A DNA stretch of 64,000 nt from assembly GCF_000372725.1 (NCBI RefSeq), contig NW_005200982.1, forward strand, positions 362,546-426,545, in the 5' to 3' direction. This stretch comes from Emiliania huxleyi CCMP1516 (taxonomy: Eukaryota; Haptophyta; Isochrysidales; Noelaerhabdaceae). Position numbers and translations under genes: made by a program. Positions 22,701 to 31,924 of the stretch are shown here, piece after piece; within the stretch, counting starts at the first letter, position 1, and the number at the start of each line of letters is the position of its first letter. The notes beneath the pieces were generated by a model. That model saw only the letters and a list, made by a program, of their open reading frames with translations. It was not told the DNA's origin and ran no database searches.

Positions 22701-25700
22701 GCGTGCCCGTGCGTGGCGACCGCACCGCCGGCAGAGCTCGAGTGGCCCTCCACGCCACCCCGAGACTGCCCGGCGATGGTGCCTCCGCCGCCGCGCGTTG
22801 CCGCCGCTGCCTCGCAGCGGCTCTGTGCCTCGGCGCCGAGCCGAGACATGCCAGGCGGCCCGCCGCCGCCCACCGAGACGAGGCCCGCCCTCTCGTCGTG
22901 CACCGCGTCGCTCGCGCCTCCGCCAAAGCGATCTCGATCACGCTTTGCGGCGACGGCGCCATCGACGCCAACTTGCGCCGCTGCCCTCGCCCAGCAGCGG
23001 GTGCTCGCCGCTGTCCACGGACGCGGCTCGTCAGGCGGCGCGGTGCCGCCGGCTGCAGCGACGGCTGTCCCGGCCGTCGCGTCCTCGAGAGAGGCGAGCG
23101 AGCCGGCAGCAGAGCCCGCATGGCCCTCACCGCCACAGCCGCTCTGCCTGCTGACCTCGCTCTCGCCGCCGCCGCCTGCAGCGGCGCCTCCGCGGCTCCG
23201 AGAGGACCCGGCCCGCGGCCGCGCCTCGTCGAGCGCCTCGTCGACGCCCTCGGCGACGCCTCCTCGCGTCGCGTGCCCATGCGTGGCGGCCGCACCGCCG
23301 GCAGAGCTCGAGTGGCCCTCCACGCCACCCCGAGACTGCCCGGCGATGGTGCCTCCGCCGCCGCGCGTTGCCGCCGCTGCCTCGCAGCGGCTCTGTGCCT
23401 CGGCGCCGAGCCGAGACATGCCAGGCGGCCCGCCGCCGCCCACCGAGACGAGGCCCGCCCCCTCGTCGTGCACCGCGTCGCTCGCGCCTCCGCCAAAGCG
23501 ATCTCGATCACGCTTTGCGGCGACGCCGCCATCGACGCCGACTTGAGCCGCTGCCCTCGCCCAGCAGCGGGTGCTCGCCGCTGTCCACAGGCGCGGCTTG
23601 TCAGGCGGCGCGGTGCCGCTGGCTGCAGCGACGGCTGTCCCGGCCGTCGCGTCCTCGAGAGAGGCGAGCGAGCCGGCAGCAGAGCCCGCATGGCCCTCAC
23701 CGCCACAGCCGCTCTGCCTGCTGACCTCGCTCTCGCCGCCGCCGCCTGCAGCGGCGCCTCCGCGGCTCCGAGAGGACCCGGCCCGCGGCCGCGCCTCGTC
23801 GAGCGCCTCGTCGACGCCCTCGGCGACGCCTCCTCGCGTCGCGTGCCCGTGCGTGGCGGCCGCACCGCCGGCAGAGCTCGAGTGGCCCTCCACGCCACCC
23901 CGAGACTGCCCGGCGATGGTGCTTTCGTCGCCGCGCCTTGCCGTCGCTGCCTCGCAGCGGCTCTGTGCCTCGGCGCCGAGCCGAGACATGCCAGGCGGCC
24001 CGCCGCCGCCCACCGAGACGAGGCTCGCCCCCTCGTCGTGCACCGCGTCGCTCGCGCCTCCGCCAAAGCGATCTCGATCACGCTTTGCGGCGACGGCGCC
24101 ATCGACGCCGACTTGAGCCGCTGCTCTCGCCCAGCAGCGGGTGCTCGCCGCTGTCCACGGACGCGGCTCGTCAGGCGGCGCGGTGCCGCTGGCTGCAGCG
24201 ACGGCTGTCCCGGCCGTCGCGTCCTCGAGAGAGGCGAGCGAGCCGGCAGCAGAGCCCGTATGGCCCTCACCGCCACAGCCGCTCTGCCTGCTGACCTCGC
24301 TCTCGCCGCCGCCGCCTGCAGCGGCGCCTCCGCGGCTCCGAGAGGACCCGGCCCGCGGCCGCGCCTCGTCGAGCGCCTCGTCGACGCCCTCGGCGACGCC
24401 TCCTCGCGTCGCGTGCCCGTGCGTGGCGGCCGCACCGCCGGCAGAGCTCGAGTGGCCCTCCACGCCACCCCGAGACTGCCCGGCGATGGTGCTTTCGTCG
24501 CCGCGCCTTGCCGTCGCTGCCTCGCAGCGGCTCTGTGCCTCGGCGCCGAGCCGAGACATGCCAGGCGGCCCGCCGCCGCCCACCAAGACGAGGCCCGTCC
24601 CCTCGTCGTGCACCGCGTCGCTCGCGCCTCCGCCAAAGCGATCTCGATCACGCTTTGCGGCGACGGCGCCATCGACGCCGACTTGAGCCGCTGCTCTCGC
24701 CCAGCAGCGGGTGCTCGCCGCTGTCCACGGACGCGGCTCGTCAGGCGGCGCGGTGCCGCCGGCTGCAGCGACGGCTGTCCCGGCCGTCGCGTCCTCGAGA
24801 GAGGCGAGCGAGCCGGCAGCAGAGCCCGCATGGCCCCCGACTTGCGCCGCTGCTCTCGCCCAGCAGCGGTTGCTCGCCGCTGTCCACGGACGCGGCTCGT
24901 CAGGCGGCGCGGTTCCGCCGGCTGCAGCGACGGCTGCCCCGGCCGTCGCGTCCTCGAGAGAGGCGAGCGAGCCGGCAGCAGAGCCCGCATGGCCCTCACC
25001 GCCACAGCCGCTCTGCCTGCTGACCTCGCTCTCGCCGCCGCCGCCTGCAGCGGCGCCTCCGCGGCTCCGAGAGGACCCGGCCCGCGGCCGCGCCTCGTCG
25101 AGCGCCTCGTCGACGCCCTCGGCGACGCCTCCTCGCGTCGCGTGCCCATGCGTGGCGGCCGCACCGCCGGCAGAGCTCGAGTGGCCCTCCACGCCACCCC
25201 GAGACTGCCCGGCGATGGTGCCTCCGCCGCCGCGCGTTGCCGCCGCTACCTCGCAGCGGCTCTGTGCCTCGGCGCCGAGCCGAGACATGCCAGGCGGCCC
25301 GCCGCCGCCCACCGAGACGAGGCCCGCCCCCTCGTCGTGCACCGCGTCGCTCGCGCCTCCGCCAAAGCGATCTCGATCACGCCTTGCGGCGACGGCGCCA
25401 TCGACGCCGACTTGAGCCGCTGCCCTCGCCCAGCAGCGGGTGCTCGCCGCTGTCCACGGACGCGGCTTGTCAGGCGGCGCGGTGCCGCTGGCTGCAGCGA
25501 CGGCTGTCCCGGCCGTCGCGTCCTCGAGAGAGGCGAGCGAGCCGGCAGCAGAGCCCGCATGGCCCTCACCGCCACAGCCGCTCTGCCTGCTGACCTCGCT
25601 CTCGCCGCCGCCGCCTGCAGCGGCGCCTCCGCGGCTCCGAGAGGACCCGGCCCGCGGCTGCGCCTCGTCGAGCGCCTCGTCGACGCCCTCGGCGACGCCT

Positions 25701-27400
25701 CCTCGCGTCGCGTGCCCGTGCGTGGCGGCCGCACCGCCGGCAGAGCTCGAGTGGCCCTCCACGCCACCCCGAGACTGCCCGGCGATGGTGCTTTCGTCGC
25801 CGCGCGTTGCCGCCGCTGCCTCGCAGCGGCTCTGTGCCTCGGCGCCGAGCCGAGACATGCCAGGCGGCCCGCCGCCGCCCACCGAGACGAGGCCCGCCCC
25901 CTCGTCGTGCACCGCGTCGCTCGCGCCTCCGCCAAAGCGATCTCGATCACGCTTTGCGGCGACGGCGCCATCGACGCCAACTTGCGCCGCTGCTCTCGCC
26001 CAGCAGCGGGTGCTCGCCGCTGTCCACGGACGCGGCTCGTCAGGCGGCGCGGTGCCGCCGGCTGCAGCGACGGCTGTCCCGGCCGTCGCGTCCTCGAGAG
26101 AGGCGAGCGAGCCGGCAGCAGAGCCCGCATGGCCCTCACCGCCACAGCCGCTCTGCCTGCTGACTTCGCTCTCGCCGCCGCCGCCTGCAGCGGCGCCTCC
26201 GCGGCTCCGAGAGGACCCGGCCCGCGGCCGCGCCTCGTCGAGCGCCTCGTCGACGCCCTCGGCGACGCCTCCTCGCGTCGCGTGCCCGTGCGTGGCGACC
26301 GCACCGCCGGCAGAGCTCGAGTGGCCCTCCACGCCACCCCGAGACTGCCCGGCGATGGTGCCTCCGCCGCCGCGCGTTGCCGCCGCTGCCTCGCAGCGGC
26401 TCTGTGCCTCGGCGCCGAGCCGAGACATGCCAGGCGGCCCGCCGCCGCCCACCGAGACGAGGCCCGCCCCCTCGTCGTGCACCGCGTCGCTCGCGCCTCC
26501 GCCAAAGCGATCTCGATCACGCTTTGCGGCGACGGCGCCATCGACGCCAACTTGCGCCGCTGCTCTCGCCCAGCAGCGGGTGCTCGCCGCTGTCCACGGA
26601 CGCGGCTCGTCAGGCGGCGCGGTGCCGCCGGCTGCAGCGACGGCTGTCCCGGCCGTCGCGTCCTCGAGAGAGGCGAGCGAGCCGGCAGCAGAGCCCGCAT
26701 GGCCCTCACCGCCACAGCCGCTCTGCCTGCTGACCTCGCTCTCGCCGCCGCCGCCTGCAGCGGCGCCTCTGCGGCTCCGAGAGGACCCGGCCCGCGGCCG
26801 CGCCTCGTCGAGCGCCTCGTCGACGCCCTCGGCGACGCCTCCTCGCGTCGCGTGCCCGTGCGTGGCGACCGCCCCGCCGGCAGAGCTCGAGTGGCCCTCC
26901 ACGCCACCCCGAGACTGCCCGGCGATGGTGCTTTCGCCGCCGTGCCTTGCCGCCGCTGCATCGCAGCGGCTCTGTGCCTCGGCGCCGCGCCGAGACATGC
27001 CAGGCGGCGTGATGCCGCCCCAGCAAATCCTGTCGTCCGCAGCGTCAAGACTTACTTGAGCAAGTATTGGCTCTGCCTCCACATCGCAGTCGCTCCAACC
27101 TCTGCCAGCTCCCTTGACGCTGCTCCGTGCTGTAGCGATCTCCTTGAGAGATCCGCTAAGCCCATGCGTTGCGGCCTCTTTACCGTCAGCGTGTTCCAGC
27201 CTACCAGAATCACGTATCGGAACCACTTCCCGACGACGAATATGGTTGACGCTCGAACACGTTGCTGTTGCTTCTGGAGGTGGCCTTCCACCCCCGTGCC
27301 AACCCCTTCCAACCCCAACAAAACACCGACAGACGAGAGAAGAGGCCACAAAACAGACAAGCAGAATGGCAAGAGAGAGACGCTCTGCAGGCGAGCCCAC
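19655..27400 (-). CDS. Possible giant Gly/Ala-rich repeat protein encoded by the satellite
   Basis: One minus-strand frame is open for 2,581 codons. It starts in repeat B copy 2, crosses a 130-codon unique segment and the whole array, and stops in repeat B copy 1. Near its N-terminus is a secretion-signal-like stretch (LSLAILLVCFVASSLVC). The body is a 190-residue repeat with RPRAGSSRSRGGAAAGGGG, PPDEPRPWTAASTRCWARA and AKRDRDRFGGGASDAVHDEG. There is no ATG at the frame's left edge (the first codon is GTG), and a plus-strand frame of about 2,190 codons is also open, so coding is unproven. If real, it would be a secreted or surface repeat protein; its function is unknown. Confidence 0.3.
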   Translation of the reverse strand: MGSPAERLSLAILLVCFVASSLVCRCFVGVGRGWHGGGRPPPEATATCSSVNHIRRREVVPIRDSGRLEHADGKEAATHGLSGSLKEIATARSSVKGAGRGWSDCDVEAEPILAQVSLDAADDRICWGGITPPGMSRRGAEAQSRCDAAAARHGGESTIAGQSRGGVEGHSSSAGGAVATHGHATRGGVAEGVDEALDEARPRAGSSRSRRGAAAGGGGESEVSRQSGCGGEGHAGSAAGSLASLEDATAGTAVAAAGGTAPPDEPRPWTAASTRCWARAAAQVGVDGAVAAKRDRDRFGGGASDAVHDEGAGLVSVGGGGPPGMSRLGAEAQSRCEAAAATRGGGGTIAGQSRGGVEGHSSSAGGAVATHGHATRGGVAEGVDEALDEARPRAGSSRSRGGAAAGGGGESEVSRQSGCGGEGHAGSAAGSLASLEDATAGTAVAAAGGTAPPDEPRPWTAASTRCWARAAAQVGVDGAVAAKRDRDRFGGGASDAVHDEGAGLVSVGGGGPPGMSRLGAEAQSRCEAAAATRGDESTIAGQSRGGVEGHSSSAGGAAATHGHATRGGVAEGVDEALDEAQPRAGSSRSRGGAAAGGGGESEVSRQSGCGGEGHAGSAAGSLASLEDATAGTAVAAASGTAPPDKPRPWTAASTRCWARAAAQVGVDGAVAARRDRDRFGGGASDAVHDEGAGLVSVGGGGPPGMSRLGAEAQSRCEVAAATRGGGGTIAGQSRGGVEGHSSSAGGAAATHGHATRGGVAEGVDEALDEARPRAGSSRSRGGAAAGGGGESEVSRQSGCGGEGHAGSAAGSLASLEDATAGAAVAAAGGTAPPDEPRPWTAASNRCWARAAAQVGGHAGSAAGSLASLEDATAGTAVAAAGGTAPPDEPRPWTAASTRCWARAAAQVGVDGAVAAKRDRDRFGGGASDAVHDEGTGLVLVGGGGPPGMSRLGAEAQSRCEAATARRGDESTIAGQSRGGVEGHSSSAGGAAATHGHATRGGVAEGVDEALDEARPRAGSSRSRGGAAAGGGGESEVSRQSGCGGEGHTGSAAGSLASLEDATAGTAVAAASGTAPPDEPRPWTAASTRCWARAAAQVGVDGAVAAKRDRDRFGGGASDAVHDEGASLVSVGGGGPPGMSRLGAEAQSRCEAATARRGDESTIAGQSRGGVEGHSSSAGGAAATHGHATRGGVAEGVDEALDEARPRAGSSRSRGGAAAGGGGESEVSRQSGCGGEGHAGSAAGSLASLEDATAGTAVAAASGTAPPDKPRLWTAASTRCWARAAAQVGVDGGVAAKRDRDRFGGGASDAVHDEGAGLVSVGGGGPPGMSRLGAEAQSRCEAAAATRGGGGTIAGQSRGGVEGHSSSAGGAAATHGHATRGGVAEGVDEALDEARPRAGSSRSRGGAAAGGGGESEVSRQSGCGGEGHAGSAAGSLASLEDATAGTAVAAAGGTAPPDEPRPWTAASTRCWARAAAQVGVDGAVAAKRDRDRFGGGASDAVHDERAGLVSVGGGGPPGMSRLGAEAQSRCEAAAATRGGGGTIAGQSRGGVEGHSSSAGGAVATHGHATRGGVAEGVDEALDEARPRAGSSRSRGGAAAGGGGESEVSRQSGCGEGHAGSAAGSLASLEDATAGTAVAAAGGTAPPDEPRPWTAASTRCWARAAAQVGVDGAVAAKRDRDRFGGGASDAVHDERAGLVSVGGGGPPGMSRLGAEAQSRCEAAAATRGDESTIAGQSRGGVEGHSSSAGGAVATHGHATRGGVAEGVDEALDEARPRAGSSRSRGGAAAGGGGESEVGRQSGCGGEGHTGSAAGSLASLEDATAGTAVAAAGGTAPPDEPRPWTAASTRCWARAAAQVGVDGAVAAKRDRDRFGGGASDAVHDEGAGLVSVAGGRPPGMSRLGAEAQSRCEAAAATRGGGGTIAGQSRGGVEGHSSSAGGAVATHGHATRGGVAEGVDEALDEARPRAGSSRSRGGAAAGGGGESEVSRQSGCGGEGHAGSAAGSLASLEDATAGTAVAAAGGTAPPDEPRPWTAASTRCWARAAAQVGVDGAVAAKRDRDRFGGGASDAVHDEGAGLVSVGGGGPPGMSRLGAEAQSRCEAAAATRGDESTIAGQSRGGVEGHSSSAGGAAAAHGHATRGGVAEGVAEALGEARPRTGSSRSRGGAAAGGGGESEVSRQSGCGGEGHAGSAAGSLASLEDATAGTAVAAAGGTAPPDEPRPWTAASTRCWARAAAQVGVDGAVAAKRDRDRFGGGASDAVHDEGTGLVSVGGGGPPGMSRLGAEAQSRCEAAAATRGGGGTIAGQSRGGVEGHSSSAGGAAAAHGHATRGGVAEGVDEALDEARPRAGSSRSRGGAAAGGGGESEVSRQSGCGGEGHTGSAAGSLASLEDATAGTAAAGGTAPPDEPRPWTAASTRCWARSAAWMRRQPYRRAVPGWGSTALELGRWRSRSARTYDGDGRGRRTLRASTELLEGHSTQGWALASRWRSRPIHARDGGSTSTGLAMGLCCLPPPPPCAGESIRQFTLGATGIPPGYTLRLGIKSGSQWRRSPSYRESAGAKRRPPSFRSPTSSRSCESTHGGV
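19746..19888. repeat. Repeat A, copy 2
   Basis: Second copy of the 143-bp repeat A, directly abutting the end of repeat B copy 1. It is followed by about 260 bp of unique sequence before the tandem array. Confidence 0.92.
20148..27017. repeat. 570-bp tandem satellite, about 12 units
   Basis: A unit of 570 bp (190 codons) repeats head to tail at high identity. A landmark such as TTGCCGCCGCTGCCTCGCAG recurs at 570-bp steps. One unit has lost 3 bp (near 22560), and one extra partial segment of 159 bp is inserted (near 24680-24838, junction GCATGGCCCCCGACTTGCGC). All length changes are multiples of three. The sequence is very GC-rich, and at least four of six frames stay open across it, which fits its period but does not prove coding. 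Variant positions are shared by non-adjacent units, suggesting unequal exchange or conversion. Confidence 0.95.
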
Positions 27401-27683
27401 GGGCCTCTTGGGCCCTCGCGTCTCTCTCTCTCGATTCGTTACACCGATTCGACCATCAATCGGCGGGCCGATTTCGACCCATCACAAATGTGGGAAGCCA
27501 TTAACCTCCCTTGGCTTCCCACACAAACCCCCCTTCATGGGGGGAGCAGCAAATGAGGTAGTCTCTGCGAAATCACTGTCCCAGTGAATTCGCCCTAGAC
27601 GCCTCCGTGTGGACTCGCAGCTCCGGCTGGATGTCGGCGACCTAAAGCTCGGCGGTCGTCGCTTCGCGCCGGCCGACTCCCTG
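27321..27683. repeat. Repeat B, copy 2 (right flank of 570-bp array)
   Basis: Direct repeat of 19380-19745, about 363 bp. The two copies bracket about 7.6 kb. I see no TG...CA ends, no tRNA primer-binding site just inside and no polypurine tract, so LTR status is not supported by the usual marks. Confidence 0.92.
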
Positions 27684-27848
27684 GGGTCCGTCAACGGTCA
27701 AGCGCCATGCCAGTGACACCAAAGAGCAAAGCGTCCCAAAAAAGCAAATTGCCGCAGCGGGAGTTTTCACGATCAGTTCCGTTCTAGCCCCGAGACTAAA
27801 ATCCTAGGGTCGGTTTTGCAGCTCAGAAAGGTGCTTGTAACGAATATA

Positions 27849-28775
27849 TTAGCACAAGGCGGTCTCTGCCCTGCTCCCTCGTGCTCCCGCCCCCTCCCCA
27901 ATGCCTGCCGGACAGCCCCACCTCTCCCGTCGGTGCCGCATTTCGTCAAAGGCACCCGCCCTCGCCGCCGGGCGCTTCCTCGGCGGCCTCCCCCTCCCCC
28001 TCCACTCCCTCTCCTCTCCGTCGGGCTCGGCGGGCTCGCCCGACGTGTCCGACGCGGGCGGGGGCTGCCGCAGCGGAGGCACGGGGAGCGGCGAGGGGTG
28101 ATCGGTGCCGAGGGACGAGCCGCCGTCGGCGTTGTAGCCGCTGCGGAAAGAGGGCGCCCCGGCTGCCGCGCTTGCGGCGAAAGGGTCGCCGGCGTCGGCG
28201 CCGCTGTGCGCCCACCCCCCACCCCGCCGCAGCGACACGGTTAGCGCCGCGAGGGGGAGGGCGCAGGGCAGGAAGAGGAGGCAGAGCCCACTGCTTACTG
28301 CCAGCAGGAAGAGCAGCAGGGGCGAGGTGAGCAGCACGCCTCCGGCAAGCGCGATAGCGGCGCCGGGCCTCGCCGCCGCCCACGCCCACGCCCACGCCCC
28401 CGCCGCCTCGAGGCTGGCGGCGCCGCTCCGGAGGAGGGAGGGCAGGTGGAGACAGAGGACGTGGACGCAGAGAGAGGTGCAGAGCACGGGAAGAGTGAGG
28501 AGGAGGCCGCAGCCGACGGCCAGGCAGGCGACCAAAAGGAAGGGCGCAAGCGTGACGCAGCACGCCGCGAGCGTCACCAGTGCGAGCGGCCGCGAAGACG
28601 CGGCGTGCGAGGCGCCCGCGATGGCGACCGCGCCGAGCCCGATGGCGACCGCACCGGCCGTGTCGATGAATGTCGCGGGCGGCGCACGCCAGGTGTGCCA
28701 GGCGCGAAAATGCCCGGGGTGCGATGAGGGCGGGACGCTCTGGGCGCTCGCGCTGGCCGATGCAATCCGCGCCAT
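27849..28775 (-). CDS. Unrecognised polytopic membrane protein
   Basis: Single-exon frame of 308 aa from the ATG at 28775 (MARIASASASAQSV) to TAA. Hydrophobic stretches suggest four to five membrane spans: one around AVAIGLGAVAIAGA, two or three across LVTLAACCVTLAPFLLVACL and LLLTLPVLCTSL, and two across LLTSPLLLFLLAVSSGLCLL and beyond. A hydrophilic, Pro/Ser/Arg-rich tail of about 110 residues (GGSSLGTDHPSP, RGRGRPPRKRP) follows and is likely cytosolic. I do not recognise a family. It lies just right of the satellite island. An in-frame extension of 28 codons upstream lacks ATG. Confidence 0.6.
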   Translation of the reverse strand: MARIASASASAQSVPPSSHPGHFRAWHTWRAPPATFIDTAGAVAIGLGAVAIAGASHAASSRPLALVTLAACCVTLAPFLLVACLAVGCGLLLTLPVLCTSLCVHVLCLHLPSLLRSGAASLEAAGAWAWAWAAARPGAAIALAGGVLLTSPLLLFLLAVSSGLCLLFLPCALPLAALTVSLRRGGGWAHSGADAGDPFAASAAAGAPSFRSGYNADGGSSLGTDHPSPLPVPPLRQPPPASDTSGEPAEPDGEEREWRGRGRPPRKRPAARAGAFDEMRHRRERWGCPAGIGEGAGARGSRAETALC

Positions 28776-30012
28776 ACTTGAGTAGGATTCCTGCTCGAGT
28801 CGCAAGTCCCTTGCCCGCCCCCCGCGACAGAGGTGGCGGAGGGAGCGTGCCCGCTTCACAGCTGCTCCTGTGAGAGGTTGGAGCAGCGATGCAACCGAGC
28901 CAAGGGCCGAGTTCTCAGCCGTACTGTGCCGTACCAGAGTCTGTGCAGCTGTGAACAGCAGCTCCTGACCACGGCGCCGCAGGCGCCTGTTGATAGGTCC
29001 AGGTGATAGCCCTGGATGGGCAATGCATACGCCTCACTGGGCCTCAGATCGCCCGACCGCGTCCCGGTGCTCTGTGGTCGGATTTGTGACGCCGCCGCAC
29101 CCACCGCGCCGCGGCCGGGGGACCTCCGGAGGCCGAGGATGGCCGTGACGGACCGGGACGAGCTCTGGGAGGTTCAGTGTCAGTGTATATATTGTAGAGA
29201 CTGACCATGTGCACAATATCTCTCAGTCTAGCTAAGCCTGGGAAGGCGATGCCGGGGCCGTACAGCAGCTTGATGGTGCTTCGCCGGCGTGCGTCCCGGA
29301 GCGGTGCCGGACGGGCGGTCCGTGGGAGAAAATCCCGGGACAACGCCGACGGCGCTCTGATTCGACTTTTAACTTCAAACAAAGACAGTGGCACGCGCCA
29401 CAGCGCGGTGCGTGCCACTGTCAGGAGCGGATCCGTCAGTTAGTTGTGTTCACGCCGGGATCGTGTCCCTGACAACCTGTACAGACTTTAGCCTGGCACA
29501 GTAAAATAAAGACGGTCTTCGAGGGTCAGCGCCGCGCTCCGGGTTTCCCCTAGCAGCAGAACGCCCCCCCTCTACTCGGAGCTAGTAAACACTCGACACG
29601 GACTCGACGCCCACCCACACCCAGGACGTGCAACCTGGACGCATCCCTCCTTGAGGCAGGGGTACGCGCTCGAATTTTGGCGTTTTATACGATATTTACC
29701 CACCCACCCCACTTCGTGGGGACCCCCCCACCTCCGGAGGCTCCGGTCGGTCGCCCCACCTCCGGTCGGTCGCTCTCTCGGCGGTATAATTGATTCACAG
29801 CGGCGAGCGTGTGCGGTGTGACCCTTATGAGCCAACCCGACCGAACCCCCCCCCCCCCTCGGTCTGCGCTCCGACCGACCGGACCCCCCCTCCGGTCTGC
29901 GGTCTTCCGCAGCCGCCTTCTACCGAGGAAGCTGGGGGCGCCCGCTCGAAGCTGGGGGCGCCCGCTCGAAGCAGCCGGCTGCCTGCGAGCGTGCTGCGGC
30001 CCTCTGCCGCCC
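28776..30012. other. Intergenic; hairpin at 29384-29422
   Basis: No gene is recognised between two minus-strand genes. The region is AT-richer around 29180-29230 and contains a perfect 13-bp hairpin. About 29690-29830 holds C/G runs and tandem CCTCCGGTCGGTCG words. Part of it may be the 3' UTR of the gene ending at 30013. Confidence 0.5.
29384..29422. repeat. Perfect 13-bp inverted repeat (hairpin)
   Basis: Arms GACAGTGGCACGC and GCGTGCCACTGTC are perfectly complementary around a 13-nt loop that is itself partly GC-palindromic. It stands alone in intergenic sequence. It could be a small-RNA precursor, a structured UTR or a mobile-element remnant. Confidence 0.85.
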
Positions 30013-31147
30013 TCAATGCTGTGCTGGCCGCGATGCTGAGCCTCGGCCTCTGCGCCCGGGATCGGCGCGCCCGGGATCGGCGCGCCCGGGATCGGCGCGT
30101 CCATCATCGGCGCGTCCGTCGTCGGCGCGCCCGGCATCGGCGCGTCCGGCGGCGCGTCCGGCATTGGCGCATCGTCCGCCGCGGACCGCGGCGGCCCATG
30201 CGCCCCACAGTAGGGCACGGCCACGCCGGGCGTCGCCCGCAGGAACGCGGCAAAAGGAGTCGTGGTCGAACCTGCCCTCCATGATGGCGCGCCGCGTCGC
30301 CGCGTGGGGCGGGCGGTTCACTTCGTCGACGACAACGACGCCCCACGCGTGCTTCACGGCGTCAGCCTGCTCGAGCCCGCGGAGCCACTCCGCCGTGTCC
30401 TTCGCGGTGCACTCGTTGTACGACGACGTGCGGGCGGCGAGCATGCGCCGCACCGCCAAGTAGTCGCAGTCGCTGCAGCCGGCGCGCTGCACCACGGGCG
30501 GCAGCGTGTAGCTCGCCACGGCCGGGAGGTGCTGCGCCGGGAAGCAGAGGGCGTCGCTGCACGCAGGGCAAAGGGCCAGGTGGCGGAGCGCGAGCCCCGC
30601 GCGAGTGCGCCGCGAGTGCGCGAGAGCCGCCGCTAGGCGGCGGTAGGTCTCATGGAGAGCGCCTGCCGGCTGCTGCTCGTGCAGCGCCACCTCGAAAGCG
30701 AACTTGGCGTCCGCGACGAGATGCGGCGCGTGCGGCGCCTCGCCGTGTGCCTCTGCGTCCGCCTCGCGCAGCCGTCTTGTGCGCGGAGGGGGGAGGGCCG
30801 CGCGGAGGAGAGGGAGAGGCCGGATATGCCCGTTCGGCCGACTTCACTGCAAAACGTTATCGGATCCGTTACGCGCCTGCGAACAACCTGAACGCCGAAC
30901 GGCCTGCATCGGCGGCGGCCCGCAACGACTCGCGGCGCGCCGCCAGCCACGGCGTGAAGTCGTGGGCGATGTCGCCGTCGTCGGGCGGCCGGTCGAACCT
31001 CGACTCGAGGAGGTGCATGAAGGCCTCCATCTCGGCCGCGGTCACGTCGTCGGGCTGCAAGGCCGTGGTCCGCACGGCGGGGCGGCTGCGCCAGGACTGG
31101 CGCGTCGCTGCCGACGAACCGAAGCAAAAAGGGCTGGGCGGCTGCAT
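30013..31147 (-). CDS. Unrecognised Cys-containing protein with pentapeptide tail (2 exons)
   Basis: Exon 1 (31147-30888) begins MQPPSPFCFGSSAATRQ and encodes a helical acidic region (DVTAAEMEAFMHLLESRFD, GDIAHDFTPWLAARRESL). A GT-AG intron (30887-30776, phase 2) joins it to exon 2 (30775-30013). Exon 2 carries the paired motifs CPACSDALCF and CSDCDYLAVRR, then KDTAEWLRGLEQADAVKHAW and a Val-rich strand (GVVVVDEVNR). The four-Cys pattern could bind zinc. The last 50 residues read GRADP/GRADD five-residue repeats encoded by a 15-bp minisatellite. In another frame the same DNA gives PGAPI repeats, so the true C-terminus may be spliced differently. Total 340 aa. No family is recognised. Confidence 0.5.
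30050..30170. repeat. 15-bp minisatellite in C-terminal coding region
   Basis: Unit close to GGCGCGCCCGGGATC, about eight imperfect copies. The period is a multiple of three, so any frame across it yields a pentapeptide repeat. Confidence 0.85.
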
Positions 31148-31924
31148 CGCGCGCCGGGACGAGTTGTTATTGCCAGTGCGCGCCAGTCCCGTGCCCAGTG
31201 TCGTGCGAGGGAGATTTGTCGTCGGCTGCTGCTCTCGCCTCGCTGGCGGCGCAGTCTAGTGCCGCGGCTCCCAGCTCTCCTGTGGGCCTGTGGCGGCTCG
31301 CCACCACAGTTCTGAACAATGTGACCGGTCCGGGTTCGTCCCGGCGTGCCGCCAGTGCCGCTTCCTCGCCGATTTTTTCCTCAAGCTGTTAGTCGACAGA
31401 GTTGCCCCAGAGCTCCTGCTGCTCGACCGGGCGGCGGAACCGGCCCCTCGCGGCCGAGATGCGATGCGCCGGCACCGGGGCTACAACGCGGGACCATTTT
31501 TCCGGGCCGTCTCGGGCAAGTTCAAAATCTGGTGATTTCCATCCTGCGGCACTTTAGGCGTGGCCGCTCATGCGGCCCGATGGGGAGGAGTGGGGCGGAC
31601 TACGGGGATCGGCTGCTTACACCGCCCTTCCTTGCAGCGAGCCCCCCCCCCTCCAACCCACCCGCGCTAGGTCTCGGGGGACGCCAGGGTCAGCCCCGCG
31701 CGACCTCGGAAACTAGCCGGGGCAGTCGGAGAACTCCGTGCACTGACGGTCGACCGTCAGAAAACACGCCTCCCTGGATGGGGTCACACCAACCCTCGCT
31801 ACCCAACGCGGAAAGGATATCCATCCCCCTGGAGAACCTCGAGACTCCGCAAGTGTCGAAGCGACGGCGAGGACCTAAGCTCGAAGCCGCAAGCACCTAA
31901 GCCGCAAAGACGCGCAGCCGCAGG
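31148..31924. other. Intergenic, no gene recognised
   Basis: Between two divergently oriented genes, so it probably contains both promoters. Open frames are short with no recognisable motif. An AG-ending stretch (CGCGCAGCCGCAG) lies immediately before the next ATG. Confidence 0.45.

Noticed and set aside
20996-27556. Plus-strand 2,186-codon frame through the satellite as a gene
   Set aside because: It begins at GTG with no ATG, and an open frame is expected in GC-rich DNA with a period divisible by three; no better supported than the minus-strand frame.
19380-27683. LTR retrotransposon with repeat B as LTRs
   Set aside because: No TG...CA ends, primer-binding site, polypurine tract, gag or pol are visible; kept only as a hypothesis.
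29384-29422. Rho-independent terminator
   Set aside because: No U-tract follows and the host is eukaryotic.
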